64,000 bases of DNA, taken from NCBI GenBank assembly GCA_024636935.1, contig JAGXGC010000013.1, positions 1 to 64,000 of the forward strand, read 5' to 3'. This DNA is from Sideroxydans sp. (GTDB taxonomy: Bacteria > Pseudomonadota > Gammaproteobacteria > Burkholderiales > Gallionellaceae). Position numbers and translations under genes: made by a program. Every line of letters begins with the position of its first letter. Position 1 is the first letter of the stretch. A model generated the notes under the pieces. That model was not told the DNA's origin. It did not search any database and saw only the letters and a list, made by a program, of their open reading frames with translations. Below, one piece after another: positions 46,409 through 56,982 of the stretch.

Positions 46409-47479
46409 ATGGAAGTTGATTCTGGACTCGCTTCCTGGCTCCGATTCTGTATGGTTCCGGGGCTTGGAAGTGAAGGCCAGCGTCGCCTGTTACAAGCCTT
46501 TGGCTCACCCTCTGCTGTATTTGAGCAATCAATCAACGAACTCAGCAGGCTTGTTAAGCCTGCTGTAGCTCGTTCAATTTCAGCTGGTGTTGATACGGCC
46601 ATTTTTGATACTGTTTCGGATTGGCTTGTCGATCCTTTGAATCATATTGTCACTGTTGCTGACGACTGCTACCCCAAATCGCTTCTTAATATTCCCAATC
46701 CGCCCTTGTTGCTTTTTGTAAAAGGCCGTCTTGACCTGCTGAATGTCCCTGCTTTAGCCGTGGTGGGTAGTCGCAATGCTTCTGCACAGGGGGTTCGCAA
46801 CTCGGAGGCATTCGCGCTTGCGGCCTCTGACGCTGGTTTGTGTATTGTCAGCGGCTTGGCTCAAGGCATTGATACTGCGGCACACACGGGAGGGTTACAA
46901 GGTGGTGCTTCAAGTATCGCGGTTGTCGGAACTGGACTCGATAAAGTCTACCCTGCGTCTAATCGTGATCTAGCTCACCTTCTTGCTCAATCAGGCACAA
47001 TTATTTCAGAGTTTCCCCTCGGCACTCCACCTTTGGCTGCAAACTTCCCTCGTCGTAATCGCATCATTAGCGGGCTCGGCTTGGGCTGTCTAGTCGTTGA
47101 GGCTTCAATCCAGAGTGGCTCTCTTATCACTGCTCGGCTAGCGGTAGAGCAGGGTAAAGATGTTTTTGCTATTCCTGGTTCCATTCACTCTCCCCAATCC
47201 AAGGGATGTCATGCCTTAATCAAGCAGGGCGCCAAACTGGTCGAATGTGCCAATGACATTCTTGAAGAACTTGGACATTCTCTAGTGGGTGCTGTTGCTG
47301 CTAGCACTACATTAGAGCATCCGTTATTTGCGCATCTTGGCTTCGACCCCGTCGACGCAGAAACACTGGTCCAGCGCAGCAGCTTGACGATAGGCGAGCT
47401 ATCAGCCATCCTGTTGCAACTTGAACTTGCTGGGCTCATTGCAACTTTACCCGGCGGTTTCTATCAACGCATCGCCTAA
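46409..47479 (+). CDS. dprA: DNA processing protein DprA
   Basis: Loads RecA on incoming single-stranded DNA during natural transformation. The Rossmann-like DprA core is seen: AVVGSRNASAQGVRNSEAFA near residue 113, VSGLAQGIDTAAHTGGL near 146, VVGTGLDKVYPASN near 172, and RRNRIISGLGLGCLVVEA near 215, VFAIPGSIHSPQSKGCHALI near 250. A winged-helix C-terminus follows (about 295-356). 356 residues. It directly follows the LysM gene and precedes smg, a common order ahead of topA. Confidence 0.94.
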   Translation: MEVDSGLASWLRFCMVPGLGSEGQRRLLQAFGSPSAVFEQSINELSRLVKPAVARSISAGVDTAIFDTVSDWLVDPLNHIVTVADDCYPKSLLNIPNPPLLLFVKGRLDLLNVPALAVVGSRNASAQGVRNSEAFALAASDAGLCIVSGLAQGIDTAAHTGGLQGGASSIAVVGTGLDKVYPASNRDLAHLLAQSGTIISEFPLGTPPLAANFPRRNRIISGLGLGCLVVEASIQSGSLITARLAVEQGKDVFAIPGSIHSPQSKGCHALIKQGAKLVECANDILEELGHSLVGAVAASTTLEHPLFAHLGFDPVDAETLVQRSSLTIGELSAILLQLELAGLIATLPGGFYQRIA

Positions 47480-47494
47480 CTTTCTAAAATATTC

Positions 47495-47950
47495 ATGTTT
47501 GATATCCTCCTTTTCCTGTTCGAGAGTTATTTCGATCTAGGCAGCTATCCTGATCACGACAAACTTTCACTTAAGCTATCAGCTGCCGGGTTTGAAGAAG
47601 ATGATATTAATCAGGCATTGGTCTGGCTGTCAGGGCTGCAGCAACTTACGCAAGCAAAATACCCGGAGAGTATCAATAACAGTGGCTTTCGCCTTTATTC
47701 TGACTACGAACAAAGGCGCATCAGCTCCGAAGCGCTACATTTTCTGAAATTCTGGGAACATAACAAGCTTATTTCCCCAATTGAGCGCGAGATGATTATC
47801 GATCGCGCAGTCGCCCTAGACCGCGAAAATCTGCAGTTAGACAAAATCAAACTGATTATGCTTATGGTCTTATGGAGTCAGCACGAGGAACTCGATCCCA
47901 TGCTAATTGAAGATTTGCTTACACCTTCCGGTGTTGCACCAATACATTAA
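47495..47950 (+). CDS. smg: Smg/DUF494 protein
   Basis: 151-residue cytoplasmic protein of the Smg (DUF494) family; function not established. Family look: MFDILLFLFESYFD at the start, LKLSAAGFEEDDINQALVWL near residue 30 and RISSEALHFLKFWE near 72. It lies between dprA and topA, its usual place, 15 bp after dprA and nine before topA. Confidence 0.9.
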   Translation: MFDILLFLFESYFDLGSYPDHDKLSLKLSAAGFEEDDINQALVWLSGLQQLTQAKYPESINNSGFRLYSDYEQRRISSEALHFLKFWEHNKLISPIEREMIIDRAVALDRENLQLDKIKLIMLMVLWSQHEELDPMLIEDLLTPSGVAPIH

Positions 47951-47959
47951 AAATCAATC

Positions 47960-50524
47960 ATGGCTACCAATTTACTTATCGTAGAGTCTCCCGCTAAGGC
48001 CAAGACACTCAAAAAATATCTCGGCAAGGACTTTGAGGTACTCGCTTCTTATGGTCATGTGCGCGATCTCGTGCCAAAGAACGGCGCCGTCGATGTTGAT
48101 AACGGCTATGCAATGAACTACGAGACTATTGCTAGAAACTCCAAACACGTTGATGCAATCGCCAAAGCGGCCGCCAGCGCTGACAACATCTTTCTAGCAC
48201 CCGACCCCGATCGCGAGGGTGAGGCAATTGCTTGGCATATTGCAGAAATTCTCAAAGGCAAACGCGCGCTTAAAAACAAAAACATGCAGCGTGTGGTTTT
48301 TTACGAGATCACCCAGAGCGCGGTACAAGAAGCGGTCTCTCATCCGCGAGAGATTTCTATGCCCTTGGTTAATGCACAACAAGCACGGCGCGCCCTTGAT
48401 TATCTGGTCGGCTTTAACCTTTCGCCATTGTTGTGGCGCAAGATCCGTCCCGGCCTTTCTGCGGGGCGCGTGCAAAGTCCCGCCTTGCGTCTTATAGTAG
48501 AGCGCGAACTGGAGATTGAAAAATTCAAAAGCCAGGAATACTGGTCCGTACATCTTGATAGCCAAAAGAACAGCACGCCATTTAAGGCCAAGTTGTTTCA
48601 ATTTCAAGGTAAAAAGCTCGAACAGCTAAGTATCGGCAGTCAAAGTGAATACGATGCCATCCATAGCAAGCTCAACGATGCCAAACTACCACCCAAAGTT
48701 GTTCGCGTTGAAAAGAAGGGGAAGCAACGCAGTCCCGCTGCACCTTTTACAACCTCTACACTGCAGCAGGAAGCCGTCCGCAAGCTTGGCATGACCTCTG
48801 ATCGCACCATGCGTACCGCCCAGTCACTCTATGAAGGCGTGGATATTGGCGGGCAAACCATTGGTTTGATCACTTACATGCGTACCGACTCTTTGAATTT
48901 GGCAAATGAAGCCGTCGCGGAGATTCGCGACTATATCAAGGGCAACTATGCTGCGGATTACCTGCCAGCTAAGCAACCCACTTACAAAAGTAAATCCAAG
49001 AATGCCCAAGAGGCACACGAGGCAATCCGGCCTACGTCAATCGACCGCTCTCCAGACAGTCTTCGTGATTATCTGAATATTGACCAGATGCGCTTATATG
49101 AAATGATCTGGAAGCGCACGCTTGCAAGTCAAATGTCGCCTGCGCGTTTTGACACTGTAAGTGTTGATATCCGTTTGAGTAGCGACGACACGCTGTTCCG
49201 TGCAAGCGGACAAACCTTGGTATTTCCAGGTTTCATCGGCGTCTACATGGAGGATGTGGATGATGCAGAGGAAGAAGATAGCGCCAAGCTGCCGCCTTTG
49301 ACCGAAGGTGATATTTTGCCTATCGACAAACTATACGGCGAACAACATTTCACTCAACCGCCACCTCGCTATTCTGAGGCCAGTTTGGTTAAAACGCTCG
49401 AAGAGTATGGTATTGGTCGGCCATCAACATACGCCGCTATCATCTCTACGCTGCAAGCAAGGGAGTATGCCACCCTTGATAAGAAGCGCTTCATGCCCAC
49501 CGATGTGGGGCGGGTAGTTATCAAGTTCCTCAATGAGCATTTCACAAGATATGTTGACTACAGTTTCACCGCAAACCTCGAGGATGAGCTGGATGAGATT
49601 TCAGAAGGAAAGCGAGACTGGGTACCCGTTTTAGATTCATTCTGGACTGGCTTTAACAAGCTACTTGTAGACAAAAAAGATGTTGATCGCCCTGGTACTG
49701 AAATACTAGAAGAGGCCTGTCCAAAGTGCGGCAAACCTCTTTCTAAGCGCCTTGGAAAGCGAGGTAGTTTCATTGGTTGTACAGCTTATCCAGAGTGTGA
49801 CTTCACACGTAGCCTTGGCGGCGAAGAAGATGCTGGTGAAGCGCGCAAAGAACTCGGTGTTCATCCAGAAACTAACCAACTTATTTTATTGCTCCGTGGA
49901 CCATACGGCCCTTATGTTCAACTAGGGGAGCAGGAAGAGGGCGTCAAAGCTAAACCAAAGCGCGTATCTTGGCCTAAAGAGCTTCCTTTGGAGCAGGCTG
50001 ATCTTCTATCCGCTCTTAAATTGCTTTCTCTCCCCAGAGAGATTGGTATGCATCCCGAGACCAGCAAAAAAGTTATCGTTAACATAGGCCGCTTCGGGCC
50101 TTATATTGGTCATGATGGTAAATTTAAGTCCATTCCTCGCACGGATAGCATTTTCGACATTGGATTGGACCGCGCAGTAGAGTTATTAGCACAAGCTAGG
50201 ACCGGTGGCGCAACGGTGCTTCGCAGTCTGGGAGAGCACCCTGATGATAAGAGCCCTATTGAAGTGTGCAGCGGTCGCTATGGCCCCTATGTAAGACACG
50301 GGAAAATCAATGCGACTCTGCCAAAAGATGTGACGCCTGAGGCGGTGACTTTAGACGAAGCATTGGAAATGATTGCTGCTAAGGCGGCAAAAGGTGGGAC
50401 CACCAAGACTAAAGTCGCAAAAAAACCAGCCGCTAAAAAAGTTGCAGCCAAAAAACCTTCTAAAAAGGCTACGGCTAAACCTGTTACAAAGAAACCCGCT
50501 ACCAAGAAAATAGTAAAAAAGTAA
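47960..50524 (+). CDS. topA: DNA topoisomerase I
   Basis: Relaxes negative supercoils. Toprim domain at the start (LLIVESPAKAKTLKKYLGKD; acidic triad in APDPDREGEAIAWH), active Tyr in ITYMRTDSLNL near residue 305, and EEYGIGRPSTYA near 480. One clear zinc finger (CPKCGKPLSKRLGKRGSF followed by CTAYPEC, near 590); the later C-terminal repeats (PYGPYVQLG, FGPYIGHDG, YGPYVRHG) lack Cys. The last 45 residues are a Lys/Ala/Thr-rich basic tail likely to hold DNA. 854 residues. It converges on gyrB. Confidence 0.95.
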   Translation: MATNLLIVESPAKAKTLKKYLGKDFEVLASYGHVRDLVPKNGAVDVDNGYAMNYETIARNSKHVDAIAKAAASADNIFLAPDPDREGEAIAWHIAEILKGKRALKNKNMQRVVFYEITQSAVQEAVSHPREISMPLVNAQQARRALDYLVGFNLSPLLWRKIRPGLSAGRVQSPALRLIVERELEIEKFKSQEYWSVHLDSQKNSTPFKAKLFQFQGKKLEQLSIGSQSEYDAIHSKLNDAKLPPKVVRVEKKGKQRSPAAPFTTSTLQQEAVRKLGMTSDRTMRTAQSLYEGVDIGGQTIGLITYMRTDSLNLANEAVAEIRDYIKGNYAADYLPAKQPTYKSKSKNAQEAHEAIRPTSIDRSPDSLRDYLNIDQMRLYEMIWKRTLASQMSPARFDTVSVDIRLSSDDTLFRASGQTLVFPGFIGVYMEDVDDAEEEDSAKLPPLTEGDILPIDKLYGEQHFTQPPPRYSEASLVKTLEEYGIGRPSTYAAIISTLQAREYATLDKKRFMPTDVGRVVIKFLNEHFTRYVDYSFTANLEDELDEISEGKRDWVPVLDSFWTGFNKLLVDKKDVDRPGTEILEEACPKCGKPLSKRLGKRGSFIGCTAYPECDFTRSLGGEEDAGEARKELGVHPETNQLILLLRGPYGPYVQLGEQEEGVKAKPKRVSWPKELPLEQADLLSALKLLSLPREIGMHPETSKKVIVNIGRFGPYIGHDGKFKSIPRTDSIFDIGLDRAVELLAQARTGGATVLRSLGEHPDDKSPIEVCSGRYGPYVRHGKINATLPKDVTPEAVTLDEALEMIAAKAAKGGTTKTKVAKKPAAKKVAAKKPSKKATAKPVTKKPATKKIVKK

Positions 50525-50561
50525 GGTAGCAAGTTTACCTACCAACAATGTCCCGTTAAAT

Positions 50562-50597
50562 GAAAGCGGCCACTAAAATGTGGCTGCTTTCTTTGCG
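50562..50597 (+). terminator. topA terminator
   Basis: GAAAGCGGCCAC-TAAAAT-GTGGCTGCTTTC followed by a T-rich tail, 37 bp after the topA stop. Confidence 0.75.
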
Positions 50598-50602
50598 TTT
50601 CA

Positions 50603-50779
50603 ATGTCCGACTTCTCCAACGAGCTAATGAACGCCATCATGGATGCGCTATCCGCACATTCCACGATGAGCAAACAGGCACTAGATTCTGATAAGGAGAG
50701 GGGAGAGTTGAAAGATATTCTTCTTGGGCCTGGTAAATTGTATGAAGCTTTGCACGAACAGGGTTCGGCTTGTTTATAA
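50603..50779 (+). pseudogene. Probable remnant of the C-terminus of a type I restriction subunit HsdR
   Basis: A 58-codon frame ending in TAA. The product (DFSNELMNAIMDALSAHSTM, then SKQALDSDKERGELKDILLG and PGKLYEALHEQG) matches in pattern the C-terminal helices of type I restriction enzyme R subunits as I remember them (x-AIMDAL-x-AH-x-MS-x-QAL-x-S ... LKDILLGPG-x-LYEAL). HsdR proteins have about 1000 residues; the rest of the gene, hsdM and hsdS are absent here. The frame starts right after the topA terminator, so it is probably not expressed. The family link needs a search. The remaining gap 50780-50920 holds nothing I can identify. Confidence 0.5.
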
Positions 50780-50921
50780 GCTCATTCGCCGCTTTTATGG
50801 TTTTATGGGGCCCATTGCCTCAGGGTGGCACTATTAACGAGCCACAGCGCTTTCTGAGCGGTTTACTTTCAACGCCCCGTAGTTATTGGCTTCTGTAAGT
50901 ACCGAGCTTCTCTTTAAATAG

Positions 50922-50949
50922 AAATGGCCACAGTTTCTGTGGCCATTTC
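50922..50949. terminator. gyrB terminator
   Basis: AAATGGCCACAG / CTGTGGCCATTT hairpin with flanking A/T-rich sequence, about 50 bp beyond the gyrB stop. It can act in both directions. Confidence 0.8.
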
Positions 50950-50998
50950 ATTTGGTGAGAATAATTTCACCTTTTCTGAGAACCTACAAACCTACATT

Positions 50999-53431
<2,433 letters not shown>

Positions 53432-53445
53432 TCAATTTTTCTTTC

Positions 53446-53461
53446 TGTTTCACGTGGAACA
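53446..53461. promoter_or_regulatory. parS-like site between dnaN and gyrB
   Basis: TGTTTCACGTGGAACA differs from the bacterial parS consensus (TGTTTCACGTGAAACA) in one position. It lies in the 34-bp gap after dnaN, 8 kb from the perfect site after mnmE and 10 kb from parB. Confidence 0.7.
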
Positions 53462-53462
53462 A

Positions 53463-54572
53463 TTAGATGCGCATGGGCATGACTACATACTTGTAGTCAT
53501 TTTTTTCAGGTGTCGTAACCAATAAACTACTGTTTTGATCACCAAATGAGAATGTTACTTCTTCGCTATTTAAATAGTTAATCCCGTCTAATAAATAATT
53601 GACGTTAAACCCAATATCTAGCGGATTCCCTGAATACTGGGTCTCAACATCCTCCTGGGCTTCTTCTTGTTCGCTGTTGTTACTTACTATTTGAAGATTA
53701 TTTTCTGTAAGAAGCAATCTTACCCCCCTGAATTTTTCATTCGACAGGATGGCAGCTCTTTGAAGGGCTTGCATAATAACTACTCTATTTAATACTAGAT
53801 GATTGGTATGGTTTGGAATTACGCGGTTATAGTCTGGGAATTTTCCATCGATCACCTTTGAGGTCATCGTTGTATCAGCAAAATTAAAACGTACTTGTTT
53901 TTCCGCAAGCTCGATAACTAACTCTTCGTCGCTATCAATTAGTTGTTTTAATAATTCATTTACAGTTTTTCTGGAAAGAATAACTTCTAGCTTAGGGTGT
54001 TCTTCGTCCATGTCTTCAGCAATATATGCGAGACGATGACCGTCTGTAGCAACTAACTTAATTGAGTTGTTTTCAACTACCATCAATACGCCATTGAGGT
54101 AATAACGGATATCTTGTTGTGCCATGGCATGTTGAACAGAACTCAATAGCCGCTTCATTTTTCCCTGCTTAATGCGAATCTTCGCTGCGCCTTCCAATTG
54201 ATCCGTTAGGCTGGGAAAATCCTGAGCTGGTAACGTTTGTAAACTAAATTTGCTTTTGTTTGCTTTAACTAGCAACTTGCTTTCTTGAATATCTAGACTA
54301 ACCAAGCTTTCTTCAGGTATGGCTTTTAAAATATCCTGAAATTTTTTGGCTGAAATAGTGATGGAATCCGGTCCGCTGGATTTTTCAATAACAACTTTTT
54401 GTCTGGCTTCAATTTGAATTTCCAGATCTGTTGTTATCAATTGCAAAGAATCTGAAGTCTTTCTCAAGAGTACGTTAGAAAGAATTGGGAGTGGCTGTTT
54501 TCTTTCCACAATACCAACAACAGCTTGTAAGGGTTTTACCAAGTCATTTCGATTGATTTGTTTGATAAACAT
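53463..54572 (-). CDS. dnaN: DNA polymerase III beta subunit (sliding clamp)
   Basis: Ring-shaped clamp that holds polymerase III and other enzymes on DNA. 369 residues in three similar domains; conserved segments are RKTSDSLQLITTDLEIQIEA near residue 37, QHAMAQQDIRYYLNGVLMV near 145, LVATDGHRLAY near 173, and the clamp C-terminus KNDYKYVVMPMRI. Between dnaA and gyrB on the same strand. Codon use is more A/T-rich than in the left half of the window, as often near an origin. Confidence 0.97.
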   Translation of the reverse strand: MFIKQINRNDLVKPLQAVVGIVERKQPLPILSNVLLRKTSDSLQLITTDLEIQIEARQKVVIEKSSGPDSITISAKKFQDILKAIPEESLVSLDIQESKLLVKANKSKFSLQTLPAQDFPSLTDQLEGAAKIRIKQGKMKRLLSSVQHAMAQQDIRYYLNGVLMVVENNSIKLVATDGHRLAYIAEDMDEEHPKLEVILSRKTVNELLKQLIDSDEELVIELAEKQVRFNFADTTMTSKVIDGKFPDYNRVIPNHTNHLVLNRVVIMQALQRAAILSNEKFRGVRLLLTENNLQIVSNNSEQEEAQEDVETQYSGNPLDIGFNVNYLLDGINYLNSEEVTFSFGDQNSSLLVTTPEKNDYKYVVMPMRI

Positions 54573-54772
54573 GTTTTTCCTTAAATACTTAATATAATTA
54601 ATAATAGAGCTAGTTATTGTGGAAACATCTAAAAGTTACATTAAATCAATTAGGAAGATAAATTTAACGTTGTTAATTTGTATCATCATTAGTTGTTTGT
54701 AGTTTGTGGATAATTTATAAAAATGAAAAAAATTCATACTTATTCACAAATCAAAGTGTTAATTAATCAGAG
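54573..54772. other. Candidate origin of replication segment (dnaA-dnaN gap)
   Basis: A 200-bp, strongly A/T-rich gap with no gene. It contains a perfect DnaA box TGTGGATAA (54706-54714), a one-mismatch box TTATTCACA (54740-54748) and a weaker TGTGGAAAC (54619-54627). The run of A/T between 54660 and 54750 could be the unwinding element. Three boxes are few for an origin, so the rpmH-dnaA gap may contribute or be the true one. Confidence 0.5.
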
Positions 54773-56119
54773 TTATCCTCTTAACGTCTGATGCAACAAA
54801 TTAAATTCTGTTTCTATTAATTGATCAGAATTTCGCAGCGAATCAATTGTTTTACAAGCATGTAGAACTGTTGTGTGATCCCTACCGCCAAAAGTATTGC
54901 CTATTTCTGGCAGGCTGAGTTGTGTTAACTCTCTAGCTAACGACATGGCTATTTGTCGAGGACGAGCAATCGCTCGATTTCTCTTTTTTGATAGCAAATC
55001 CACCAATTTTATTCTGTAAAAATCTGCAACCGTCTTTTGTATATTTTCAATTGTTACTTGTTTGTTTTGTGCAGCAAGCAAGTCTTTTAACGCCTCTTTG
55101 GCTAAATCAATGGAAATAGCTTTTTTATGAAAGCGCGCATATGCTTCGATTCGATTAAGGGCACCTTCTAACTCACGAATATTGGAGCGTACATGCTTAG
55201 CAATAAAGAAGGCGACATCTTCATTGATTGGAGTCGCGCTGTTTGCTGCTTTCTGCAACAGAATAGCTACACGCATTTCAAGCCCCGGAGGCTCAATAGC
55301 CACAGTCAGACCACAGGTAAATCTTGAAGTAAGACGTGGCTCAATACCAGAAATTTCTTTTGGAAAGGTGTCGCAGGAGATAACAACTTGTTTATTAGTA
55401 TCAATTAGTGAATTGAGAGTGTAAAAGAACTCTTGCTGAGTTCCTGGTTTGTCAGCAATAAACTGAATATCATCGATCAGTAAGAGATCCAAAGAGTTAT
55501 AGAACTGTTTAAATTCATCAAAGCTTTTTGTTTGAAAAGCTTTAACTACTCCTGATACGTAATTGGTTGCATGGATATAGCAAATTTTTGCTTCGCTGTT
55601 TTCTTTTGCAACAAGGTTTCCAATCGATTGCAATAGATGGGTTTTTCCTAGGCCTACCCCACCATACACAAATAATGGGTTATATGAAGCACCAGGGGTT
55701 TCTGCAACCTGTAAGCCGGCTGCGTGAGCAAGTTGGTTGGCCTTTCCAGTAACAAAAGTGTCAAAAGTCAGCATGGGATTAAGTTTGCTGGTTGATTTAG
55801 ACACCTTTGGGGCTGGAGCCGAGTTGTTTTCCGGAGCACTAGGTGCCTCAACAGGGAAATCAAATTTAACAACTCGCTTCTTTTGTAGTCGCAATTCTAT
55901 TTCAGCAGGAAATCCAAAAAAATCATGAGCTTGTTTAGAAAGGGCGGTTAGAAAACGCTCTTGAATGATTCTCAATGTAAAGCTATTTGGCGCGGACAGA
56001 ATTACTTTATTGCCATCAACTTCAAAAGATAGCGGCTTGATCCAGGAATTGTATTGTTGCGGGGGCAGCAATTCCTGAAAATACTTCTGATAACACACAG
56101 ACAAGCCTTGTGACGACAT
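54773..56119 (-). CDS. dnaA: Chromosomal replication initiator DnaA
   Basis: Binds DnaA boxes and opens the origin. Domain I at about 1-80 (YQKYFQELLPPQQYNSWIKP), a short linker rich in Ser/Pro/Ala (about 85-115), AAA+ domain III with Walker A GGVGLGKTHLLQSIG near residue 154 and Walker B LLLIDDIQF near 215, then domain IV with the box-reading motif GGRDHTTVLHACKTID near 410. 448 residues. Transcribed away from rpmH. Its promoter overlaps a perfect DnaA box. Confidence 0.97.
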   Translation of the reverse strand: MSSQGLSVCYQKYFQELLPPQQYNSWIKPLSFEVDGNKVILSAPNSFTLRIIQERFLTALSKQAHDFFGFPAEIELRLQKKRVVKFDFPVEAPSAPENNSAPAPKVSKSTSKLNPMLTFDTFVTGKANQLAHAAGLQVAETPGASYNPLFVYGGVGLGKTHLLQSIGNLVAKENSEAKICYIHATNYVSGVVKAFQTKSFDEFKQFYNSLDLLLIDDIQFIADKPGTQQEFFYTLNSLIDTNKQVVISCDTFPKEISGIEPRLTSRFTCGLTVAIEPPGLEMRVAILLQKAANSATPINEDVAFFIAKHVRSNIRELEGALNRIEAYARFHKKAISIDLAKEALKDLLAAQNKQVTIENIQKTVADFYRIKLVDLLSKKRNRAIARPRQIAMSLARELTQLSLPEIGNTFGGRDHTTVLHACKTIDSLRNSDQLIETEFNLLHQTLRG

Positions 56120-56155
56120 AGAAAATCTGAAGTTGATTACTTTATAGATCGGCCA

Positions 56156-56186
56156 ATTCTACAAGCTCCACTCAAAGTTATCCACA
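56156..56186 (-). promoter_or_regulatory. dnaA promoter overlapping a DnaA box
   Basis: On the minus strand TGGATA (-35, 56179-56184), 17-bp spacer, TAGAAT (-10, 56156-56161). The -35 lies inside the perfect DnaA box TTATCCACA (56178-56186), so DnaA binding should block its own transcription. Confidence 0.55.
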
Positions 56187-56199
56187 ATATAAATTAAAC

Positions 56200-56228
56200 T
56201 TGACAGCAGAAGCGCAAACGATTGTAAT
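56200..56228 (+). promoter_or_regulatory. rpmH-rnpA promoter
   Basis: TTGACA (56200-56205), exactly 17 bp, TGTAAT (56223-56228): a near-consensus sigma-70 promoter, suitable for a ribosomal protein operon. It diverges from dnaA. Confidence 0.75.
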
Positions 56229-56265
56229 TGCGCGCTTTTCAATACTAGAAATATAGGATTTAGCC

Positions 56266-56400
56266 ATGAAGCGCACATTTCAGCCGTCAGTAACCAAAAG
56301 AAAACGTACCCACGGTTTTCTCGTTCGCATGAAGACCAAAGGTGGTCGAGCAGTTATTGCCGCTCGTCGAGCTAAGGGTAGAACCCGCCTTGGCGTTTAA
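56266..56400 (+). CDS. rpmH: 50S ribosomal protein L34
   Basis: A 44-residue basic protein of the large ribosomal subunit: [20 protein letters not shown], then [20 protein letters not shown], ending in LGV. These are the standard L34 residues. The ATG follows AGGATTT; rnpA starts inside its last codons. Confidence 0.98.
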   Translation: MKRTFQPSVTKRKRTHGFLVRMKTKGGRAVIAARRAKGRTRLGV

Positions 56401-56752
56401 AGCAGAACAAAACTTTCATTTTTCCCGGCGTTTTAGAATTTCTCGCCAAGAAGGTTTTTCTGGGCTTTTGCAAGAAAGGCCCCTACTGAATCGTTGGTTT
56501 GCCGTTCATTTCAGATCCAACAGTTCAGGATGTGCAAGATTAGGGTTGTCTGTTGGTAAGCGCCATATCCCTGGCGCTGCACAACGCAATAGATTGAAGA
56601 GGAAGATTCGAGAGAGTTTTCGCCTTCAAGTCAGAAGCGGTTTACAACAAGATGTGATTATTCGATTGAGAAGACCAATCGAAAAGGCGGAGCAATCCCA
56701 GGTTTTTTCTGTACTTACAGAGATGCTTAAGGGTGTATTGGCGAACAAATGA
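56390..56752 (+). CDS. rnpA: Ribonuclease P protein component
   Basis: Protein subunit of RNase P, which processes tRNA 5' ends. The start [16 protein letters not shown] and the RNA-binding RNR motif in [17 protein letters not shown] (near residue 65-80) are present, together with [12 protein letters not shown]. With the TTG at 56390 the protein has 120 residues, like other RnpA; the next upstream possibilities would run through most of rpmH. The 11-base overlap with rpmH points to coupled translation. The gene overlaps yidD by four bases. Confidence 0.9.
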   Translation: MAFKAEQNFHFSRRFRISRQEGFSGLLQERPLLNRWFAVHFRSNSSGCARLGLSVGKRHIPGAAQRNRLKRKIRESFRLQVRSGLQQDVIIRLRRPIEKAEQSQVFSVLTEMLKGVLANK

Positions 56753-56958
56753 AGTCTTTATTTCTATTCTTGGTGCGTGGATACAAATACTTAATCAGTC
56801 CACTCTTGCCACCGTCATGCAGGTTTCATCCTAGCTGCTCACAATATGCAGAAGAAGCAATAGTTAAATACGGAGCTCTGAAGGGTATCTGGCTTTCTGC
56901 AAAACGGATATTGCGATGCAATCCTTGGAGCGCGGGCGGATTTGACCCCGTACCATAA
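56749..56958 (+). CDS. yidD: Membrane protein insertion efficiency factor YidD
   Basis: 69-residue membrane-associated protein aiding YidC-dependent insertion. Hydrophobic N-terminus [20 protein letters not shown], conserved [19 protein letters not shown] with the two Cys, and [17 protein letters not shown] at the end. Between rnpA (4-bp overlap) and yidC (24 bp). Confidence 0.95.
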   Translation: MKSLFLFLVRGYKYLISPLLPPSCRFHPSCSQYAEEAIVKYGALKGIWLSAKRILRCNPWSAGGFDPVP

Positions 56959-56982
56959 ATAATATTAACAGGTGACAGATCG

